Assembly: GCA_965226025.1 (NCBI GenBank)
Contig: CBDDCD010000003.1
Location: forward strand, 2,666,001-2,730,000
DNA: 64,000 bases
From: Moanibacter sp965226025
Lineage (GTDB): Bacteria > Verrucomicrobiota > Verrucomicrobiia > Opitutales > UBA2987
Reading direction: 5' to 3'
Shown piece after piece: positions 43,587 through 52,675 of the stretch. Position 1 is the stretch's first letter, and every line of letters starts with the position of its first letter. Below the pieces are notes generated by a model that was not told the DNA's origin, did not search any database, and worked only from the letters and a program-made list of their open reading frames with translations. The position numbers were made by a program, and so were the translations under genes.

Positions 43587-44825
43587 ATGATTGAAAGGAA
43601 AGACGCGGGGGAATGCATTCGAATCAAGGTAGTCGGGGTGGGGGGAGCCGGAAACAACACTGTCGATAGGCTCAAACTTGACAATTTCTCCGGTGTCAGT
43701 CTGGCCGCTATCAATACCGATGGCCAAGCGCTGGCTTCTTCTCCGATCGGAGAGAAACTGATGATCGGTAAGCGGATTACGCGAGCCCTGGGTGCTGGGG
43801 GCGAGATGGAAATAGGACGAGAAGCAGCCGAGGCCGATCGGGAAGACATTGAGAGAATCGTTGCGGGGACAGAACTCGTCTTTTTGATGGCCGGTCTCGG
43901 CGGTGGCACGGGAAGTGGAAGCACTCCGTTGATCGCGGAGATGGCGGTCGAAACGGGCGCCGTGGTAATCGCATTCGTCACCCTTCCATTTACGCTTGAA
44001 GGTGCCCGCCGGCATAGGCAAGCGGAGGAGAGTCTGGCCTCCCTTCGAAAGATCTGTCATGCTGTGATTCCCCTGCCTAACGACATTCTTCTTCAACAGG
44101 CAGACGAGAATGCGACGGTCCTTGAGGCATTTGCCTTGGTCGATGACTGGATAACCCAAGGTATACGTTCAATCTGCTCAATGTTGTTTGAGACTGGACT
44201 GATCAATATCGATTTTGCCTCTCTCAAAAAAGTATTGGGATCCCGAGGTGGAAAGACCCTCTTTGGTATGGGCCGAGGGTGGGGCGAGGATTTCGTTAAT
44301 CGGGCGATCGACAATTTGATGCTCTGTCCCCTGCTGCATACACCCGAATTCTCAAAACGCGCCGATAACCTGATCGTCAATCTGGCAGGAGGTACCGATC
44401 TCACGATGGCGAAGGTCAACGAGATCATAACCATCGTCGCAGAGAAGTTCGGGAGCAAAGAGAGCACCTTGATCGGGGCGACGATCGATGAGAATCTGTC
44501 GGGGAGTCTGAGCATCTGTGTTCTTGGAACGACCGATATCGATGGCCGAGGCCGATACCGTCCCTCCAAGAGCTTGCAGCCGATCCGGCGCAAACTATCT
44601 AAAGACGTGAATCCGGAGAGAGCTACCGATGAGTGGCTGAAACCGGTCCACCGATCAAAGCTGATTCGGAAGAAGAATCCGAATGCTAATGAGCAGGAGG
44701 AGTTCGACTTCTGCCGTGATGAAGAGCAGAGGGGATACTTCGAAAAGACCGATCCCAATATTTACGAGGGCGAGGATCTCGATGTTCCCACCTACTTGCG
44801 TCGGGGAATCAGGATCGCGCTTTGA
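43587..44825 (+). CDS. ftsZ: Cell division GTPase FtsZ
   Basis: Tubulin homologue forming the Z ring. The 412-residue protein has VVGVGGAGNNTVDRL (about 15-29), AAINTDGQAL, the tubulin signature GLGGGTGSGSTP (about 103-114; Ser replaces the more usual Thr or Ala after GTG), PFTLEGARRHRQAEESL and the polymerisation-loop region NIDFASLKKVLGSRG. After a variable linker it ends DVPTYLRRGIRIAL, the conserved tail that binds FtsA. ATG 43587 is chosen for its upstream GGAGG; TTG 43536 inside ftsA is an in-frame alternative. Confidence 0.94.
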   Translation: MIERKDAGECIRIKVVGVGGAGNNTVDRLKLDNFSGVSLAAINTDGQALASSPIGEKLMIGKRITRALGAGGEMEIGREAAEADREDIERIVAGTELVFLMAGLGGGTGSGSTPLIAEMAVETGAVVIAFVTLPFTLEGARRHRQAEESLASLRKICHAVIPLPNDILLQQADENATVLEAFALVDDWITQGIRSICSMLFETGLINIDFASLKKVLGSRGGKTLFGMGRGWGEDFVNRAIDNLMLCPLLHTPEFSKRADNLIVNLAGGTDLTMAKVNEIITIVAEKFGSKESTLIGATIDENLSGSLSICVLGTTDIDGRGRYRPSKSLQPIRRKLSKDVNPERATDEWLKPVHRSKLIRKKNPNANEQEEFDFCRDEEQRGYFEKTDPNIYEGEDLDVPTYLRRGIRIAL

Positions 44826-44923
44826 AGGGAGGTGCTCCTCGTGACTCTCGATCGTGTTCTAAGGTCGATCTTCTCCGCTTTCGACTTTACATCGCCCACC
44901 GATTTTCTATCAGGGGTGACTTC

Positions 44924-45637
44924 CTAGTACCAATTCGGCTGCGAAAACTCCTCCCGTTGCGCGATGAAGGAAGCTCGATGTCCCCACTTTCCGACTAGCT
45001 TGGGAGAAAACCCGGAGGTCGCCAGCATTTGTTCGACGCATTTCAGGTTGGGAACGAACCAATTTGAAGCGTCGTCATTGAGTTCGTCATTGGGGTAATA
45101 CTGGGTTAGGCAGACTTCGCCGAGGGAAGGATGAATATCTCCTAGAGGGAGATCCTCGGTGGTAAGTTTCAGCGATTCGTCCAGGACCCGCGTTTCGAGA
45201 AAGAAAGATCCCTTGCAGACCGCATGAATCCTGTCCAGAGCGAGGAGGGGATGGCGCAGATGATAGAAAACTCCCGGGAAGAGGACGAAATCGAAGGTTC
45301 CGTGCCTCTCGAGTGAAAGGTCATAAACCGATGTCATCTCGTATTCGAGATGGGAGCCGAGTAGAGTGCGGGCGATTTCGAATCCTCCAGAGTCCGGAGG
45401 GTGGCGGTCGGTCGCAAGCACTGACTTTGCTCTTCTCTTCTCCGCCTCGAATGCGAAGAATCCATCATTGGAACCAATGTCGAGGACGGTTTTCCCGGTG
45501 AAATCCTCGGGAAAACCCATGATATCGAGCTTTGACGCCGGATCATAGCGCCCTGGTGTGCGGATACCAGGCGCCAGTTCAATTACATGGTACCATTCCC
45601 TTCGAATTATTGTCTGGCGTATTTCGAGTTCCGTCAC
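44924..45637 (-). CDS. SAM-dependent methyltransferase, CmoB/DUF1698-like
   Basis: A 237-residue class I methyltransferase. It opens EIRQTIIRREWYHVIELAPG and RTPGRYDP, then the SAM motif TVLDIGSNDGFFAFEAEKRRA, ATDRHPP, FDFVLFPGVFYHLRHPLLAL (the GVLYHxxxP pattern typical of DUF1698 and CmoB) and a C-terminal EQMLATSGF. CmoB carboxymethylates wobble uridine in tRNA, but it is longer; this may instead act on a small molecule or another RNA. Start ATG 45637. It is convergent with ftsZ. Confidence 0.75.
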   Translation of the reverse strand: MTELEIRQTIIRREWYHVIELAPGIRTPGRYDPASKLDIMGFPEDFTGKTVLDIGSNDGFFAFEAEKRRAKSVLATDRHPPDSGGFEIARTLLGSHLEYEMTSVYDLSLERHGTFDFVLFPGVFYHLRHPLLALDRIHAVCKGSFFLETRVLDESLKLTTEDLPLGDIHPSLGEVCLTQYYPNDELNDDASNWFVPNLKCVEQMLATSGFSPKLVGKWGHRASFIAQREEFSQPNWY

Positions 45638-45685
45638 CGTTTTATCGAAGGTAGAAATCCGATGGGACGGCGGAATCCTAAAATC

Positions 45686-45811
45686 CTAAAATAGAGTCAG
45701 ACCGAGCAGGCTGAGGGCGCAGAGGATCGCGATTACGGTGAGGGCGTTTCGCTCCTGTTGGGTGAGGCTCCAGGGAGTTTTCCGGGGCTCGGATTTTTTT
45801 CGCTCAGACAA
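45686..45811 (-). CDS. 41-residue membrane peptide coupled to the DUF1501 gene
   Basis: Reads MSERKKSEPRKTPWSLTQQE then RNALTVIAILCALSLLGLTL: a basic, polar N-terminus and one C-terminal membrane helix. TTG start at 45811 overlaps the end of the DUF1501 gene by 8 bp, which suggests coupled translation. The PWSLTQQERNAL segment followed by a helix looks like a conserved tail-anchor type peptide, but I cannot name a family. Confidence 0.45.
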   Translation of the reverse strand: MSERKKSEPRKTPWSLTQQERNALTVIAILCALSLLGLTLF

Positions 45812-47042
45812 AATTCAAAGGGCTGTATTCCTGATTTAGGATGGGATGGCTGTCGCATTGCAACCATTTCTTCAACACTGTTGAGTATATTCGCCGGAAG
45901 TCGGTAGAGAATCGCAAGTCCTGGTTGCGATCAAGGTCGAGAGAAGGGGCCGTCCCGATCACAGTTTCCTTGATTCGACTACCCATGACAAAGAGAGGAG
46001 CGGCGGTGCCATGGTCGGTACCTCCGCTGGTATTCTCGCTCGGCCGTCTGCCGAATTCCGAGAAAGTCATTGTAAGGACTTGATCCTGAAGGTGATGAGC
46101 CTCGAGATCTTTCTGGAAGGCGGCCATTGCGGAAGAGAGTTCCTGTAGGAGGCGTCGATGAATATTTGCCTGGTTGGCGTGAGTGTCATATCCTCCTTGG
46201 GAAACGAAGAATACCCGAGTCTCGAGGCCGCCCGAGATCATGGCCGCGACACCCCTGAGAGCGGCGCTGAGGCGGGACTGAGGATAATCGACAAGCGGCA
46301 GATATCCTTCGGTGATGCGCCGGATTCGTTTCTCGGTAACGATAGCGTCCATCAAGGTGTGTTGGAGGAAGTTGAGGTTCTCGCCTTCGGCCTGCGCTCC
46401 AGCGATTTTTTCGAGCAGGTCGGTCGATTTTCCGCTGCCTCTGCGGCCTAGTCTTCGGGTGATTCCGAAGATGTTGTGAGGCTTGCTCGACTGAAGGGTC
46501 TGGGGAAGCAGGTTGCTGACATGAATCGCCAGAGGATGATCGGAGGAGGGTTGCCCGCTGCAGCGGTTGTCAAAGTAGCGGCCGAGCCATCCGGTGGAGA
46601 GAAACTGGTCGCTCTCGGAGGCGGTTTCCCAGATTTCGGAAGAGCGAAAGTGGCTGCGATTGGGATTCGGGTAGCCGACATTCTGAATGATTGCGACTTT
46701 TCCATCCCGGTGCAGGTTGGCTATTTCTTTCAAGGCTGGGTTGAGAGCCATATTTTCTCCGACAGGGATGAGCTCCTCGGATTTGAGAGCGAGCCGTGGC
46801 CGGAGGCGAAAATAGTTGGAGTCTTGAAACGGAACCAGGGTATTGAGGCCGTCGTTTCCTCCGGCCAATTGGATAAGGACAAGCACGGTTCGATCCTTTT
46901 CCGGTCCAGGAGATCCTGCCAGGGTAGTATGGGTGAGGAAGGAAGGCGCGAATTGGCTGAAGGTGAGGAGTCCGATCCCGCGGGCGCCATTGAGGAGGAA
47001 CTCGCGCCGAGTGGAAGGATATAATATCGGTTTATTGTTCAT
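45804..47042 (-). CDS. DUF1501 exported protein
   Basis: A 412-residue protein with a twin-arginine signal (TRREFLLNGARGIGLLTFSQ) and the DUF1501 core: RTVLVLIQLAGGNDGLNTLV near 50-70, then GYPNPNRSHFRSSEIWETAS, TGWLGRYFDNR, FFVSQGGYDTHANQ and MTFSEFGRRPSENTSGGTDHG. The fold is related to alkaline phosphatases and sulfatases; the activity is not established. It is paired with the DUF1800 gene 3 bp upstream, as usual in Planctomycetes and Verrucomicrobia. Confidence 0.92.
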   Translation of the reverse strand: MNNKPILYPSTRREFLLNGARGIGLLTFSQFAPSFLTHTTLAGSPGPEKDRTVLVLIQLAGGNDGLNTLVPFQDSNYFRLRPRLALKSEELIPVGENMALNPALKEIANLHRDGKVAIIQNVGYPNPNRSHFRSSEIWETASESDQFLSTGWLGRYFDNRCSGQPSSDHPLAIHVSNLLPQTLQSSKPHNIFGITRRLGRRGSGKSTDLLEKIAGAQAEGENLNFLQHTLMDAIVTEKRIRRITEGYLPLVDYPQSRLSAALRGVAAMISGGLETRVFFVSQGGYDTHANQANIHRRLLQELSSAMAAFQKDLEAHHLQDQVLTMTFSEFGRRPSENTSGGTDHGTAAPLFVMGSRIKETVIGTAPSLDLDRNQDLRFSTDFRRIYSTVLKKWLQCDSHPILNQEYSPLNFV

Positions 47043-47045
47043 TCT

Positions 47046-48536
47046 TCAGCAAAGATGGTAATGAGGAGAGAGAAGGGTCGCCTTAATAATCGTCTCAATG
47101 CGACGGACCCGTTTTCCTCCGCCCTGGCGGAGATGGGAAAGGAGAAGATTGGAGAGGTCAGAGCGTTCAGGACCGGCGATCAAGCGTTGTGAAACGCTCT
47201 CAACGACGGCGGAGTCACCCATAGAATCGAATTTACCGAGCTGGTCACGACACACAGTCAACTTGGCCCTATTTTCGAGCCGGGCGACCATCAATTCGGC
47301 GTAGTCGTCGGCATTGAGTCGATCCTCGTTGACTTCGGAAAATACCCTTTCGACAGCCTGACTGCGGGCCGCGAGAGTGGAGGAGTTGATCCATAGTTTT
47401 CCTCCTACCCAACCGCGAACATTCGGTGGTGCATAGAAGGGCTGGCCCATATTGCGAAGACCGGTGAGGGTCCGGTTGGGGAAGGGCGCCACATCGAGAT
47501 TAAGATCCTGCAGCAAACCGATGTAGAAGTGGGTCGGGCTCTTAATCATGTTTCCGCGAAATTGCGGGTGAAAGAATAGACGACTAGAGAAAATCTTCGA
47601 GATGAGGAAGCCGATGTTAAAATCGCTTTGTCGCCACTTGACGCCGAGGGCGTTCAGGTAGCGCGGCTCGAGGGAGATATCGCTCGAAAGGTAGTTGCTG
47701 AGAAACTCCTTCGGCAAGAATGTCTCGGCGGCCGGCTGTTTGAGCGCGAGATCAATGACATCGTCTCCGGTGAATCGGCCACGCTTGCCAAAGATGGATT
47801 TCGTACCGTCATCGAACTGCCTTTGGGCAAAGCGATATCGAGCTCCGTCCGTCTTGTATCCGGTAAAGGCACGAGCAGCTTCTTTAATATCGCTTTCGGT
47901 GTAGTTTCCCTCCCCCAGCATGAAGAGTTCGAACAGTTCACGGGCGAAGTTCTCGTTTGGGCTTCCCTTCCGGCTTCTCTGAAGATCGAGATACTGAATC
48001 ATGGCCGGAGATCGACTCACTAGCTTGCAGAGTCGGCCAAACTCGGCAGATGCGTTATCTCGCAACAGTTTTTGGTGCTGAAAGAGGAGATACGGGTTTC
48101 GGACTTTGGGCAGTCCCACCACGAAGACATTTTGGAGAAAGAGGACGAGCTTCTCGAAGGGCGAATTTTCCGGTTTACGAGCATGGATCAGCCAATTGAT
48201 CCCGTAGTCGAGGTAAGCGGAATTTCCTTTTTCGCGAAATTCCCTCTGCAGAGCTCTTCGTTCTTCGTCGGTGAGGTCGCGTGCTCTTCGGAATCTTCCT
48301 CGAAATTCCTCAACCAGCTTTTCAATCCCGTAGGGTAGGCTCATTTCCGGCGCCTTTCCAAAATAGCGTCCTATGGTCGCGCCTAGACCTTCATCAGTGC
48401 ACCGTTGGATCTCTTTCGGTTCTGCGAAGAAACCGATCCGATTCAGGAGGTGGCGGGCAGCCCCATGATTCCATTCCGAACTTGGAAGAGGCGCCCATGC
48501 CTTCCGAGGAGAGATTTCTCTGTAGTCCCCAGTCAT
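47046..48536 (-). CDS. DUF1800 protein
   Basis: A 496-residue protein of unknown function that accompanies DUF1501. Landmarks are AARHLLNRIGFFAEPKEI near the N-terminus, ENFARELFELFMLGEGNYTE (about 200), DIKEAARAFTGYK, GDDVIDLALKQPAAETFLPK, and GQPFYAPPNVRGWVGGKLWI. No signal peptide is obvious, so its partner's Tat signal may carry the pair or it may act inside. First gene of a DUF1800-DUF1501-small peptide operon. Confidence 0.92.
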   Translation of the reverse strand: MTGDYREISPRKAWAPLPSSEWNHGAARHLLNRIGFFAEPKEIQRCTDEGLGATIGRYFGKAPEMSLPYGIEKLVEEFRGRFRRARDLTDEERRALQREFREKGNSAYLDYGINWLIHARKPENSPFEKLVLFLQNVFVVGLPKVRNPYLLFQHQKLLRDNASAEFGRLCKLVSRSPAMIQYLDLQRSRKGSPNENFARELFELFMLGEGNYTESDIKEAARAFTGYKTDGARYRFAQRQFDDGTKSIFGKRGRFTGDDVIDLALKQPAAETFLPKEFLSNYLSSDISLEPRYLNALGVKWRQSDFNIGFLISKIFSSRLFFHPQFRGNMIKSPTHFYIGLLQDLNLDVAPFPNRTLTGLRNMGQPFYAPPNVRGWVGGKLWINSSTLAARSQAVERVFSEVNEDRLNADDYAELMVARLENRAKLTVCRDQLGKFDSMGDSAVVESVSQRLIAGPERSDLSNLLLSHLRQGGGKRVRRIETIIKATLLSPHYHLC

Positions 48537-48830
48537 TCTGTTTCGTTTTGGTTAAACCGAGGGCTGCGCCCAAAGTTTCAAGTCAGCTCCAGCCGCCGGT
48601 TGCCACTTCGGAACCGGATCAATCGAGGCTGAAACTTCAATGGAAGGTTTCATACATCCTGCTCTTACAGGAAGCGAACTGTCGCCCGAGTACCCGCATG
48701 TACAATGAAGTTTCAGGTTAGTCCCGCCTCCGGCTGCACGGGCTTGCCCGATCAATCGAGGGAGGAAGAGGATGATACTTACGACTCCCGATCTTCGAGC
48801 GGACGATGATGAAATCTCGAATGGCAGCTC
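48537..48830. other. Intergenic stretch with short repeats
   Basis: No gene is visible. GATCAATCGAGG occurs twice (48616 and 48752), and two AAGTTTCA-like blocks flank a Pro/Gly-type C/G-rich stretch. Confidence 0.4.
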
Positions 48831-49487
48831 CTATCGGTGGCGCTGAGGTTTCCAGCGTTTATACTCAGTATCGTGCGGCATGTATGCTTCGGCGCTGTGA
48901 ATTTCCTGGAGGAGGTTTTGTTGGGCTAAAATCTGTGGAAAGTGGTTGAGGGAATAGGGGATTGAGGTAGCGTTTTCGGGAGGATCAAGCCATAGGTTTC
49001 GCTGGCGAATATGAAAGAGGCGATGCGAGAATTGGGTGGCTTCTTCGCGGCTTATGAGCTGAAGCGTTGAGAAGCTGCCTTTCTCAGCAACCTGGAGGTA
49101 GTTCCACATGTCCTTTCGAAAGTCGGATAGTAGCGCAAACGGGGGAGTGACACCATCGTCGATGAGGAGGCGTGCGGCCGCCTCGAGGCTCTGGTATCTG
49201 AACAAGGGAATCGATTGATGGGAAGGAAGGCTTCGCCATCCGTTGAACGCCATGGCGGTGATCCGGATCCCGAGGATGGATCCGGGCCCTTCACAGAACA
49301 CAAACCCTCGCAGATCGGCGAGGTCGAGCCCGGTCTGGTCGAGGCAGGCCCTGACCCCCTTGAAGACAGAATTCAGCGCCTCTTCCTCAGATTGGAAATG
49401 GGATAGCCATCGTCCTTCTTCGACGATGCCTACCTGTACCTGAGGGGAGCTGGCGTCGAGAAGAAGGGTACGGTCCGGACATCTCAC
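48831..49487 (-). CDS. tsaB: tRNA t6A biosynthesis protein TsaB
   Basis: Partner of TsaD in making threonylcarbamoyl-adenosine at tRNA position 37. The 218-residue actin-fold protein begins TLLLDASSPQVQVGIVEEGR (canonical LAIDTS-like start) and has the TsaB signature FCEGPGSILGIRITAMAFNG (about 60-80) and FALLSDFRKDMWN. Late parts are divergent. The gene follows rpoN with a 3-bp gap, so the two are likely cotranscribed. Confidence 0.8.
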   Translation of the reverse strand: MRCPDRTLLLDASSPQVQVGIVEEGRWLSHFQSEEEALNSVFKGVRACLDQTGLDLADLRGFVFCEGPGSILGIRITAMAFNGWRSLPSHQSIPLFRYQSLEAAARLLIDDGVTPPFALLSDFRKDMWNYLQVAEKGSFSTLQLISREEATQFSHRLFHIRQRNLWLDPPENATSIPYSLNHFPQILAQQNLLQEIHSAEAYMPHDTEYKRWKPQRHR

Positions 49488-49490
49488 ACG

Positions 49491-50936
49491 CTAATTGTAT
49501 TGGCGGCGCAAATTAGTGGGTGGGATCCGCAATTCTTCCCGGTATTTGGCCACGGTACGACGTGCAATCTTTATGTCTCGTGAAGCCAGTTGGGCAACGA
49601 TCTGCTGGTCGCTGTAGGGTTTTGCCGAATCCTCGCCCTCGATGATCTTGGCGATAAGTTCCTTAATTGAAGTATTGGCTACGGTTTCGCCGGAGTGAGA
49701 GGTATATCCGGTGGTAAAGAAGAATTTGAAACTGAGGACGCCGTGCGGCGTCTCCATGTACTTATTGGCGATGGCGCGGCTTATGGTCGTCTCGTGCACT
49801 CCGACGACTTCCGCTATCCGACTCATAGTCAAGGGACGGAGTTTAGAAACGCCACTCTCGAAAAAGTCTCTCTGAAAGCTTAGGATTTCCCGGGCGATGC
49901 GTTCCACGGTATTCTGTCGCTGTTCGATCGAGTTGATCAGAAATCGACCGGACTTGATCTTGTCTCGAATGTACTCCCTCTCCTTCGGCGGCAGCCCCCC
50001 TTTGGCGATCAGATTTTTGTAGGTGTCGCTCAGATTCAATCTCGGAATATAATCACTGTTCAAAGTAACAACCCATTCGTCACTGTCTTTGAAGATTCGG
50101 ACATCCGGAATAACCACGCGGTTGTAGTCCTCCGCAAATCGCCGGCCGGGAGCTGGATCGAGGGCGGAGATCTCTTCGATGGCTTTTTGTACGTCCTCGA
50201 CTTTGGAGCTGGTTTTGCGGGCAAGTTCCGGAATTCGGTTCCTTAGAAGGAGTTCGAAGTGATCCGCTATTATTCGGGCCGCGATACTTTTCTCCTTCCC
50301 TTCGAGTTTTAGTTGTGTGAGCAGGCAGTCGCGAATTCCGGAGGACCCGATTCCCGGTGGATCGAGGCTTCGAAGAAGAGTTTCGGCACCCTCGATCGCT
50401 GCCAGCGGAAGCTCGGACATGAGAGCGATATCGGGGAGAGAGGACGTGAGAAAGCCTTTGTCGTCAAGGCTTCCGATTATGAATTCGAACGCGGCAAGTA
50501 CTTTGGGGTCGACATCGCTCATTTCCGCCTGCCGCATAAGATGCTCCTGAAGGGAAGTCTCGGAGGTCAGAGAATCGAAGAAATGCTGTCTTCTTTCTGC
50601 GTCATCGCTGGTATAGCGAGTGAAGGCGTTCTCTTCTGCATAGTATTCCCGCATGTCCTCATTGAGCTGATTCAGCGCTTTGTGGTCATCCACGAAATCG
50701 AGTTCCCTCCCATCCGTCTCTCGCTCCGGAGTCTGATCCTCTACGCTTCTCTCCTCAATGCTGATGCCATCCATGGGGAGTTCCTCGAGAGTGGGATTGG
50801 TTTGTAGCTCTTCAAGGATGGTGGTGCGCAGATCGAGAGCCGGAACCTGAAGAATCTTGAGGGACTGGCGTAGTTGTGGCGCCAGGACCTGAGTCTGGAT
50901 CTGCCTTTGGACCTGCTGGAGCCCTTGAAATTGCAT
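49491..50936 (-). CDS. rpoN: RNA polymerase sigma-54 factor
   Basis: Directs RNA polymerase to -24/-12 promoters that need an AAA+ activator. The 481-residue protein has the Gln/Leu-rich region I (QLRQSLKILQVPALDL, about 23-38), an acidic linker, the core-binding domain (AAFEFIIGSLDDKGFLTSSL; RRFAEDYNRVVIPDVRIF), the DNA-binding helix-turn-helix (ADVVGVHETTISRA-like: AEVVGVHETTISRAIANKY) and the RpoN box ARRTVAKYREELRIP at the end. Complete. No activator gene is present in this window. Confidence 0.95.
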   Translation of the reverse strand: MQFQGLQQVQRQIQTQVLAPQLRQSLKILQVPALDLRTTILEELQTNPTLEELPMDGISIEERSVEDQTPERETDGRELDFVDDHKALNQLNEDMREYYAEENAFTRYTSDDAERRQHFFDSLTSETSLQEHLMRQAEMSDVDPKVLAAFEFIIGSLDDKGFLTSSLPDIALMSELPLAAIEGAETLLRSLDPPGIGSSGIRDCLLTQLKLEGKEKSIAARIIADHFELLLRNRIPELARKTSSKVEDVQKAIEEISALDPAPGRRFAEDYNRVVIPDVRIFKDSDEWVVTLNSDYIPRLNLSDTYKNLIAKGGLPPKEREYIRDKIKSGRFLINSIEQRQNTVERIAREILSFQRDFFESGVSKLRPLTMSRIAEVVGVHETTISRAIANKYMETPHGVLSFKFFFTTGYTSHSGETVANTSIKELIAKIIEGEDSAKPYSDQQIVAQLASRDIKIARRTVAKYREELRIPPTNLRRQYN

Positions 50937-50959
50937 GTCGTATGATTTCGACTAGGGAG

Positions 50960-51053
50960 AGCCCGCTTTTCTCGCAGAATTCCGTTCCATTTATCGAGGC
51001 GGAACTTATTTCTGACAGCGTTGCTTCTCGTCGGGAATAAAAAGCGGGCTAGG
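50960..51053. repeat. Hairpin repeat family 2, copy between kinase and rpoN
   Basis: Arms AGCCCGCTTTT (50960-50970) and AAAAGCGGGCT (51040-51050) match the copy at 12388-12478. Read on the minus strand, the kinase stop TAG is the TAG of CTAGCCCGC at the repeat edge. Confidence 0.82.
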
Positions 51054-52035
51054 GTAGCTCGGATGAACTTTTGGCCGTCTCCGAATCCGGCAGGTAGGCG
51101 ATCCCATCCTTGAAAAGATGTTCGAGATAATCGGCGAGTTTCTCATTGGTGGGCCCGTATCCGTCGCTGTAGAGGTAAAGTTCAAGAGCGGTGAGCATAT
51201 CATAGGCCCGTTGATAGCGGCTGTCTCGAGCCCTTTGCAGAGACTTCTGAAGGATATCGTTGAGTTTCGCGTCGATCCCGTCGCGCAAAGCCGTGAAGTT
51301 GGGAATGTCCATTTCCAGGATATTCTTCCTGGTCTCGGCGGGCTCGTCTGATTCGAAGATGTTCTGCCCGAGGAGGAGTTCGGCTAGGACGATGCCACAG
51401 CAGAAGAGGTCGGCCCGAGCGTCGGTCACCTCCCTCTGTGCCTGTTCCGGAGAGAGATATTCATCCTTACCCGCAATCACGTCACCCTCTTCATCGTACA
51501 TTAGGTCGAAGGCTTTGGCGATACCGAAATCGGTGAGCTTCACATCTCCTTCGCGCGCCAACATGATGTTCTTCGGATTGACGTCTCGGTGCACGATATG
51601 CAGGAGGCGTTCGCTTTTGTCCCTCTTGTCATGGGCATAGGCCAACCCACGGCAGATTCGAGAGACGATGAACGCGGCCATATCCACGGGGACGTCGCGG
51701 CCAAGATAACGGTGTTGGTAAAGGAAGTCTTCAAGATTCACGCCATTCACGTACTCCATGACCATGAAATATTGTCCTCCCAATTCCCCGAGGTGGTAGG
51801 TCTGGACAATATTGGTGTGAATGAGATCGGCCACCAGACGGGCTTCGCCAACGAAATTGCTGCGGAATTCCGTGATCGAGGAAAACTCCTCCCGGATGAG
51901 TTTTATGGCGACTTGCTTACAGAAACCGTCGACCCCGAGCTGCCGGGCTTCGAACACAACACCCATCCCGCCGGATGCGATCTGGCGCACCAGATCGTAA
52001 TGCATTTCAAAAAAAAGCTTCTTCAGCTCGGCCAC
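51049..52035 (-). CDS. Serine/threonine protein kinase
   Basis: A 328-residue Hanks-type kinase, cytosolic, with no membrane helix or sensor domain. Present are the Gly loop ASGGMGVVFEA (about 20-30), VAIKLI (Lys45), the catalytic loop HIVHRDVNPKNIML (HRD at 149-151), DFG (169-171) and the activation segment end EYLSPEQAQRE. A tail of about 60 residues follows the kinase domain. All catalytic residues are present. The stop lies in a hairpin repeat; rpoN is next downstream. Confidence 0.92.
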   Translation of the reverse strand: MAELKKLFFEMHYDLVRQIASGGMGVVFEARQLGVDGFCKQVAIKLIREEFSSITEFRSNFVGEARLVADLIHTNIVQTYHLGELGGQYFMVMEYVNGVNLEDFLYQHRYLGRDVPVDMAAFIVSRICRGLAYAHDKRDKSERLLHIVHRDVNPKNIMLAREGDVKLTDFGIAKAFDLMYDEEGDVIAGKDEYLSPEQAQREVTDARADLFCCGIVLAELLLGQNIFESDEPAETRKNILEMDIPNFTALRDGIDAKLNDILQKSLQRARDSRYQRAYDMLTALELYLYSDGYGPTNEKLADYLEHLFKDGIAYLPDSETAKSSSELP

Positions 52036-52274
52036 GTGGGTAGAGTTTTGTTTATTCAGTTGGGGGATTCAAGTCGGATATATATAACACTTTGATTCGC
52101 TTGAAAAGTGTATTATTTAAGAGGGAAAGTTCGGAAATGTGGCAATGCGTCTCTCTGAGATCGAGTGAGGAGAGGATCGACAAGGGATCAAGAATAGGTA
52201 CTAGATGACGTAAATACGGTCCCAGGGGAGGAGAAAAAGCTCGATCAAGTCTATCGAACCGCTAGGATGCATGG

Positions 52275-52592
52275 ATGATTAGGTTAACGGAACGAGCAGC
52301 GAAACGGGTACTTGAATTGGCCCTGGGAGTCGACGATCCAGAGAAACGACTTAGAATGTCGGTTGAAAAAGGGGGCTGTTCGGGTATGGAGTACGCCATG
52401 TCGTTCGATTTGAAGGTCGAGGGGGATCTCGAAATCGAGAGTCTGGGGATTCGTATTCTTATTGCCTCAGACAGTCTGGAACATCTCAAGGGCTCGGAGC
52501 TGGATTTTGACGACGGTCTTAATGGGAAGGGGTTCGAAGTCCGTAATCCGAATGCGGAAACGACCTGCGGTTGCGGGAGGTCGTTCCAATAG
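52275..52592 (+). CDS. A-type iron-sulfur carrier (IscA/ErpA/SufA family)
   Basis: A 105-residue protein that passes Fe-S clusters to target enzymes. It opens MIRLTERAAKRVLELA and has the three ligand cysteines in KGGCSGMEYAM (about 34-44) and TCGCGRSF at the end (two Cys). Which of IscA, SufA or ErpA it equals cannot be told from sequence alone, and no isc or suf genes are nearby. The stop TAG lies in the left arm of a terminator-like inverted repeat. Confidence 0.92.
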   Translation: MIRLTERAAKRVLELALGVDDPEKRLRMSVEKGGCSGMEYAMSFDLKVEGDLEIESLGIRILIASDSLEHLKGSELDFDDGLNGKGFEVRNPNAETTCGCGRSFQ

Positions 52593-52675
52593 GATTCCGG
52601 CCTGATAGACCGTTGGACCTGCTTCAGCGTCCAAGGGATCTACTTTGTTGCAACCGTCTATCAGGCCGGAATCCT
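52591..52675. terminator. Bidirectional hairpin between iscA-like and ubiE
   Basis: AGGATTCCGGCCTGATAGAC (52591-52610) pairs perfectly with 52656-52675, and pairing extends 5 bp inward with one mismatch. The genes converge on it, and the TAG stop of each gene lies partly in its arm. No T run follows, so it may be a repeat used as a terminator. Confidence 0.75.

Noticed and set aside
44826..44923. tRNA gene between ftsZ and the methyltransferase
   Set aside because: No cloverleaf arms or T-loop consensus could be formed.
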